Positions 58,890-64,000 of a stretch of 64,000 nucleotides of DNA are shown here, piece after piece. The notes beneath the pieces are model-generated. The model ran no database searches, had not been told where the DNA came from, and worked only from the letters and a program-made list of their open reading frames with translations. The stretch spans positions 1,178,001 to 1,242,000 of the forward strand of contig CAKMXJ010000039.1 in assembly GCA_928724745.1 (NCBI GenBank), given 5' to 3'. This DNA comes from Anthracocystis setariae (Eukaryota; Basidiomycota; Ustilaginomycetes; Ustilaginales; Ustilaginaceae). A program made the translations under genes and the position numbers. The number at the start of each line of letters is the position of its first letter. The stretch's first letter is position 1.

Positions 58890-60107
58890 CTACTGTACTA
58901 CATCATTGATAAAGGCGTCGATCTGATCGTCGATGTCTGGAGACGAGCGATTGACATCAGGAACCTCCTCCTCCTCCTCCTCCGCCTGTGTCTGAGCCTG
59001 TGTCTGCAAATTGTCGATGTTTGCTTGCATCTCTTCCGGTCGAATGATGCCATAGTCGATTAGTGCTTGCCGTGCATTGTGCTTGCCGTCACCCAATGGG
59101 AAGCAATGTTCCGCAACCATCATCCAGCGTTGTACTTCGCGAAGCCATCCTTGACAATCAGACGGCGTGATCATGCTGAGGTGGTAGTCGATGAGATGGC
59201 CGAGAGTGTCGTGGTCTTGAAGATCCTGCCTGCTTACAACGGTCTTGACCTTGCCGAAGACATTCTTGGCAATGTTGAACCACGGCGTGTATGGTGGAAT
59301 GAACTGTATTGTATGTCCTTCGTTCTCGATACATGTCAATACAGCGCGCGCATGGTGGAAGCTAGCGTTATCCATTACAAAGACCTTTGGACCGTTGAGG
59401 GTAGGGAACAGCTCACGCTGGAGGAAGTCGACGAAGAGCTCCGTTCTCCAGCCGCCCATAATGATCTCCGATGCTAGCATGCCTTCTGCCGAGACAGCAA
59501 TCATAAGAGACATGTTCCTCCCTCGATTTGCTGGCCGTCCTGTCTGTGTTGCGCGTGCTGACGTTGGCGCTCGTCCAACTCTCCTGATCGTGTGTAAGTT
59601 GAAGCCGGACTCGTCGAAGAAGATGGCGTTCTCGATGACGAAGCCCTCCATTTGTCGGCGACGGACCCAGTCTTGACGCTCATCGAGACGCTCGTCGGTG
59701 TTGTGTCGGACATTCTGATGGTGTAGGCGCTTGAGCGTGAGATGGCAGCGGTCTTTGAGCAGCCTCGACATCGACGTCGTCGACAACCGCGGCCCATCTT
59801 GCTCAACGAGGTGATCGACGATCTCGTGGATGACGGCTGCAGGATGTTCGGCAACGTAGCGCATCACGATGTCGATATGCTGGTCTGTGACGACGCTGCC
59901 GCGCAGTGCTCCTCCTTGCTTCCTCTGCAAATGCATATCCCCGGTGTGATAGAACTTGTCGAGGACGGAGGCCACCGTCGTGTAAGGGTACTTGAACAGC
60001 TTCGACACCTCAGACACACGGTGGCCTCGAGAGACGACCATATCAATCATCTGCTCTCGAATCGCGTCAGGGACGGCTCGTCGACGGCCTCTTGTTGTAC
60101 GAGGCAT
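58890..60107 (-). CDS. transposase, DDE type, third catalytic residue changed
   Basis: 405 residues from ATG 60107 (MPRTTRGRRR); an eight-codon longer version starts at 60131. The N-terminal helix-turn-helix (REQMIDMVVSRGHRVSEVSK, then LFKYPYTTVASVL) and a winged region bind the repeats. The catalytic core shows the first Asp in IFFDESGFN and the second in VFVMDNASFHHA. The third position, where this superfamily has PPY[ST]P-x-x-N-x-x-E, reads PPYTPWFNIAKNVF. The Lys comes 34 residues after the second Asp, exactly the DD34E spacing, so Glu is replaced by Lys (GAG to AAG, one base). The frame is otherwise complete, with a Glu/Asp-rich tail. By family knowledge the change should abolish strand transfer; that it does so here is inference. 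Confidence 0.9.
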   Translation of the reverse strand: MPRTTRGRRRAVPDAIREQMIDMVVSRGHRVSEVSKLFKYPYTTVASVLDKFYHTGDMHLQRKQGGALRGSVVTDQHIDIVMRYVAEHPAAVIHEIVDHLVEQDGPRLSTTSMSRLLKDRCHLTLKRLHHQNVRHNTDERLDERQDWVRRRQMEGFVIENAIFFDESGFNLHTIRRVGRAPTSARATQTGRPANRGRNMSLMIAVSAEGMLASEIIMGGWRTELFVDFLQRELFPTLNGPKVFVMDNASFHHARAVLTCIENEGHTIQFIPPYTPWFNIAKNVFGKVKTVVSRQDLQDHDTLGHLIDYHLSMITPSDCQGWLREVQRWMMVAEHCFPLGDGKHNARQALIDYGIIRPEEMQANIDNLQTQAQTQAEEEEEEVPDVNRSSPDIDDQIDAFINDVVQ

Positions 60108-60381
60108 GATAGAAACGGGAATGGATGGCATTGCAACAAGGAAGAGCCTACGTACAGGTAAGTATACTTATGGAGCAGAGCGCTTGGAGGAGGGTGAGGC
60201 GGAGAAGGACGGCGAGGAGGAGGACAAGGAGGAGACGCTCAACAGAATTCGCTCGGTACGCTCATGTTTGGTCACAGTCAGTTCATAGTACTCAATGCAC
60301 AATTACGATAACAATGCTAATCACGATGTCATTGACGTATACATGACGTTATGTGCTGGTTGACAACGTTAGCGTAACACG

Positions 60382-60462
60382 GATGACGTATAGCGAGGTG
60401 TTACGAACAGAGCCCGATTACAAACAAATCGGCTTGGTATCTATCTGATGCGGAAAATGGAG
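60382..60462 (-). repeat. right terminal inverted repeat (81 bp)
   Basis: Reverse complement of the left repeat with one mismatch; ends GGAG and is followed by the duplicated TA. Confidence 0.95.
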
Positions 60463-61246
60463 TACTGTGCAATTGGAAACTGTGTGGAGAAAAAGAAATA
60501 CAGTAATAATGAAAAAGAAAAAGAAAACATGAGAAATAAAGTTGCACACAGACCGCTAGCGTCGCAGCTGGTATGGAGGGCTTGGCTCGATTTGGCTCGA
60601 CAGGGCAGCACCGCTGCTGACAGGACTTTCGGCTTGTCCGCAACTCCACAGTAGTCACTGCTTTGAACAAACGGCACTGCAGCTCACTTTCAGCTAGACT
60701 CGACTCGACTCAGCTCAGATGGACCGACACCAACACTGAAGAGCAACTGCATACTTCAATAGCATACTGCAACGCTTCCTCTTCCTTTTCCTATCGCTCT
60801 TCCTCCTTCTCTTTGCCGCATTCCTCCTCCTCATCACCACCACTCGCTTCACAATCTCGATCAATCTCAGTCTACCGTAAACTCCTCCTCGCCTTTGTTA
60901 ACCACTCAATTTGCACCTTTCTTTCGTCAATCGTCCTCTACACATCTTTGATCGAGCAATTCGTAGCCGGCCTACTTGCAGCTTGTCAACGCTCCTCTTG
61001 ATTCGATCCCTTCGCATCTTCACCAGACTTTTTTTCTCTGCATACATCTCTCCTTTCGACTGGCCTGTCACTCTGCTTCTTCAAGTTGCACCTGTTCCCA
61101 ACAAGCAACTCGATCACGCAAATACCCATTATGGTCCAACGGATCCACTAAGCCGCATTTCCTCCTCGGATGCCGTTTTCCCACCACCGTCGCCTCACCT
61201 CTCCTAGATCGTAGCCTTTCCACTCTTGCAGACACTCGACCTCGTC
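60463..61246. promoter_or_regulatory. upstream region and leader of the SAP-domain gene
   Basis: After the transposon the sequence turns strongly C/T-rich (60770-61240), typical of the leaders in this window. An in-frame TAG at 61205-61207 closes the frame before ATG 61247. Confidence 0.5.
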
Positions 61247-64000
61247 ATGGTGTACGCCAGCCGTTCTCGCCAAGCTCTCTCCCCAGTTCACTCAAATCAG
61301 TCCGCTCACGCTAGCCGTCCGTCACTTGAATCCAAGTCAGACCAGCCTCGATTACCAGCGTCCCCCACACGCCGTACCTCGCGTTCAGGCCCTCAAGCCA
61401 AACTGCCTCACGCTGGCTCGATGCAGTCCGGTCCCACCGCCGACCAACCCACTTGCTTTGTTCAGCTTCCCTTCGTCGAGCTTACCACTACCGGAATGCA
61501 GTCCGACCACATCCGCGCCGGCCTCAAGCGTAAGAAGGGCGCGCGCAGTCAGTTAGGTATATCCGACAATGCCACCAAACCCATCCACAGAACTTCAACT
61601 GGCCTCGACACCCTCGATGCTCACCCTACACTGGTGCACTCGGGTCCTGGCCATGCTCGCTCTTCCGCATCTCGCACCCGGAGCACCAAGCCCCTCAACA
61701 TCATCACCTCCCCGCACATCGCTAGAGACAAGCCTGCTTCTTCCACCAGCGAGCTTTCCGACTGGTCTTCCATCGCATCCACCTCTCCTACCGCATCTCG
61801 TCCGCCCTCATCAACCACAGATCAGTCTACCGCACCACCCTTTCCGCGGCCAGGCGTCCAGACCCGACGTTCAAGTCGCAATTCGCTACACAGAACCCTC
61901 GATGGAATGTCTCTGGACGACAGGATCGCTGTCGGTCTCGGTATTCATGGCCCCAGCAGATCGCAGTCCCGATCCATGAGCAGACAGAGCAGCAATAGTA
62001 CCGCTGTTCGCGCCGAGTCATTAACTGCGGCGTCCCACCTTGAAGGTTCCATCAGCTCTGGTGCCCATCTTCACTCGGGTCATAGCAGTGATGGACTCGC
62101 CGAGATGGATGACCAAGACGCTGAGAACGATCGCCTCATCTCATCGGCGCCCAATTGGCAGCTTCATCGATTGCGCAAAGATCATCTCATTCATCTTTCC
62201 TTCACTGCCGGTGCATGGGAAGTCACCCCCTCCACCAACGAGCTCGAGCTCCTTACCAAGCACGATCTGGTCAACACGATCATCACCTGCCGATCCCGTC
62301 TCGATCGTACACAGAACAACAATCGTCAGTCGTCTGTTCGCATACGTCGGCACCAGCGCGCAGCATCTGCATCGCAGCGTTCCAACGAAGCTCGGTCTCC
62401 AGACATCTTTGATCCGGACCGCAATGAAACGGATGCCCTCTGGATGGACTCTTGCTGCCGCAAAACTTCAACTCGATTGCGACGACAGTCTCACGGTGCT
62501 TCGCCTTCCTACTCGGCAGACGACCACAATGCGCATCTTTCGGATGAATCAAACGAGGCCGGTGGCGAAGAGACCGAAGCGGAGCCTCAGCGATCCCATC
62601 TTACCAGACGCAGTAGCCACCGAAACAAGTCCAGAGCGGCTGCCACCCTACGCCGAATGGATTCAGCCACCTTTGACCAGTTTGAGCCCTCCAAGTCAAA
62701 TCAAGCCCCTCGTCGTCAGCTCCGCGACAAGGCCAACCTTCGAGGCGCGCTGACTCGTCGCTTGCGCATCGCGAACGGTTCCGAAGTGCTCTCGGCATCC
62801 ACCTCGTCGTCCGTCTTTGGCGGTCGAAGCTCTCGTGCTTCCAACACATCCTTTTCGCCTTTCGCAAAGCGAGTTCAGCATCATGCGTTTGTCGCTTCGT
62901 CGCCCATCAAAACCCGCTCTCGCACCGCTCGTCTCAACTTGGCAAAGAGGAGAGCCGAAGCGGGCTCTTCCGGTCTAGACATCATGGCTACACCAAGGCC
63001 AGATGGCCGTCGATCGCGGCGCGCCAACAAAACGGTCAAATTCAATGCTTCGACCGTTGATGCGAGCCGTGAACAGGCCGAAGACGAGTGGATGGAGGAT
63101 CTGTCTTCGGACAGCGAAGCTGTCTCCGCTGCTCTGCAAGCTCCTGCGGACGCAGAGCGTGCCGTATCACCCAGCCAAGGCTCCCATCGCGTCCTTCGAA
63201 ATCGACGTTTGACTGCGGAATCTGATTGCGGGTCTACGCTCCGTCAGCCTCGAGGCCATCGTGCATGTATCGAAGTCGCGTCCGAGCTCGATACCGAAGT
63301 GCCAGCACCAGAGGATGAGAACGACGCCGACATGGCCACCAGTGACGAGGATGCGCCCACCCCAACAAAGTTCCGCAAGCTCCGAAATGGCAAGCTACGT
63401 CTGGTTGCCGAATCGTCTCGGGGACCCAGCGCATCTCTTTCCCCAGAACCGCAGCATCTGGACGATGTGGATATGGTGAGTGCATCCGAAACGGGCGCCA
63501 GTCTGGAAGGCTCAGGTCGGGGGCGCCCTACTACCTCTTCTCAAGGCGATGACTCACCTTCTGAAAGCCCTGAAGATGCCATGGTGCAGCCAAACACCTC
63601 TACGCTCTTGCGACTGCGAAAATCAGATCTGGAACAGCTTTGCTTGCATCGCCAGATCGAAGTGGAACAAGACGACAAGAAGGCCAATCTGGTACACAAG
63701 CTGCTTCAGTGGCATACACTCACTGACGCAGAGGCTGCGGTAGCGGACCACTCGAGATCTGGTGATGGCTCAGCCAGCAACGATGACGAAAGGGCTAAGG
63801 ACGAACTTCGTTCCAACCTGTCCACCGCCACTGCTACAGCTACAGCTACGGCTGAGGGCGAGGCGATAAAGTCGGCACAGCGCACTCCCACACGCAGGCG
63901 CAACACCCGGGCCATCGGTGGCTCGCATCAGGATGGGACCGACAGCGATCAGCCCCTGTTGTTGCGTGCTCGCGGCAAGAGGATGTCATCAGACAAGCTG
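61247..64000 (+). CDS. SAP-domain nuclear protein, cut by the right edge
   Basis: Open from ATG 61247 to the window end, 918 codons with no stop. The protein is long, disordered, and rich in Ser, Arg, Asp and Glu. A SAP domain stands out at about residues 786-822: LLRLRKSDLEQLCLHRQIEV followed by DDKKANLVHKLLQWH, matching the two-helix DNA-binding pattern of that family. A GRGRP core like an AT-hook lies near residue 755, and several Arg/Ser-rich and basic patches (RRSRRANKTVKF, KRKKGARS) suggest nuclear import. Binding to AT-rich or scaffold-attached DNA is the usual SAP role. Orthology is not assigned. An Ala/Thr repeat, TATATATATA, occurs near residue 867. The 3' part lies outside the window. 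Confidence 0.8.
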   Translation, partial: MVYASRSRQALSPVHSNQSAHASRPSLESKSDQPRLPASPTRRTSRSGPQAKLPHAGSMQSGPTADQPTCFVQLPFVELTTTGMQSDHIRAGLKRKKGARSQLGISDNATKPIHRTSTGLDTLDAHPTLVHSGPGHARSSASRTRSTKPLNIITSPHIARDKPASSTSELSDWSSIASTSPTASRPPSSTTDQSTAPPFPRPGVQTRRSSRNSLHRTLDGMSLDDRIAVGLGIHGPSRSQSRSMSRQSSNSTAVRAESLTAASHLEGSISSGAHLHSGHSSDGLAEMDDQDAENDRLISSAPNWQLHRLRKDHLIHLSFTAGAWEVTPSTNELELLTKHDLVNTIITCRSRLDRTQNNNRQSSVRIRRHQRAASASQRSNEARSPDIFDPDRNETDALWMDSCCRKTSTRLRRQSHGASPSYSADDHNAHLSDESNEAGGEETEAEPQRSHLTRRSSHRNKSRAAATLRRMDSATFDQFEPSKSNQAPRRQLRDKANLRGALTRRLRIANGSEVLSASTSSSVFGGRSSRASNTSFSPFAKRVQHHAFVASSPIKTRSRTARLNLAKRRAEAGSSGLDIMATPRPDGRRSRRANKTVKFNASTVDASREQAEDEWMEDLSSDSEAVSAALQAPADAERAVSPSQGSHRVLRNRRLTAESDCGSTLRQPRGHRACIEVASELDTEVPAPEDENDADMATSDEDAPTPTKFRKLRNGKLRLVAESSRGPSASLSPEPQHLDDVDMVSASETGASLEGSGRGRPTTSSQGDDSPSESPEDAMVQPNTSTLLRLRKSDLEQLCLHRQIEVEQDDKKANLVHKLLQWHTLTDAEAAVADHSRSGDGSASNDDERAKDELRSNLSTATATATATAEGEAIKSAQRTPTRRRNTRAIGGSHQDGTDSDQPLLLRARGKRMSSDKL

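Larger units (their letters stand above)
58567..60462. mobile_element. Tc1/mariner-IS630 type DNA transposon, complete
   Basis: A 1,896-bp element bounded by CTCC and GGAG ends, with 81-bp terminal inverted repeats that match at 80 of 81 positions. It is flanked on both sides by TA (58565-58566 and 60463-60464), the target duplication of this superfamily. It carries one minus-strand transposase gene that fills most of the interior. The near-identity of the repeats implies a recent insertion. It sits in the divergent spacer between the small secreted gene at 57927 and the SAP-domain gene at 61247. Confidence 0.92.

Noticed and set aside
1..64000. tRNA, rRNA, CRISPR array or bacterial-type operon signals
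   Set aside because: I scanned for tRNA B-box-like strings, spaced repeats and similar signals and found none that hold up. Ribosome-binding sites and riboswitches are not expected in fungal nuclear DNA.

Overview
The window reads as nuclear DNA of a basidiomycete, most likely a smut fungus of the Ustilaginales. The genes are dense and mostly intron-poor. Housekeeping proteins are fungal (Chs5, Kex2, CreC/WDR20 type, Isc1, Vps54), and introns are short (about 70-90 bases) with GTAAGT-like donors. The left end carries clustered small secreted proteins. The family placement is inference; no species can be named from sequence alone.

Left arm (1-9.4 kb) looks like an effector-type cluster. Three paralogous secreted proteins (1012-1703, 4112-4656, 7913-8513) share a three-exon layout with phase 1/phase 1 introns and the motif G-x-[DH]-W-N-[AS]-[YF]-[WY] in the last exon. 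A fourth, decayed copy lies at about 7183-7481. Two unrelated secreted proteins (2280-2860 minus, 8778-9419 plus) and a Baeyer-Villiger-type monooxygenase (5308-7110) are interspersed. All five intact secreted genes have a TATA-like box 56-86 bases before the ATG.

Centre (9.5-46.6 kb) is ordinary gene-dense core genome: a DUF2786 protein with SUMO-interaction motifs, guanylate kinase, protein-L-isoaspartate methyltransferase, the NEDD8 E2 Ubc12 (six exons, the first only 9 bases), an Isc1-type phospholipase C, a CreC/WDR20-type WD40 protein, Vps54 of the GARP complex, a LEA2-like membrane protein, kexin, an aquaporin, CPSF100/Cft2, exomer subunit Chs5, an F-box protein, a metallo-beta-lactamase-fold protein, Arp2/3 subunit ARPC2 and one unknown acidic protein. 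Many are convergent or divergent pairs.

Right arm (46.6-64 kb): a 5.4 kb stretch without a convincing protein gene precedes a TEA/ATTS transcription factor (AbaA/Tec1 type) whose TEA domain is split by a 643-base intron. Next come a small secreted protein whose two halves do not join in frame, and a complete 1,896-bp Tc1/mariner-IS630 type transposon with 81-bp inverted repeats and a TA target duplication. Its transposase has lysine where the third catalytic acid is expected. A SAP-domain protein runs off the right edge.

The most novel content is the secreted-protein family with its relic copy. No CRISPR, rRNA, tRNA or operon-type structure was found, as expected for a fungal nuclear region.
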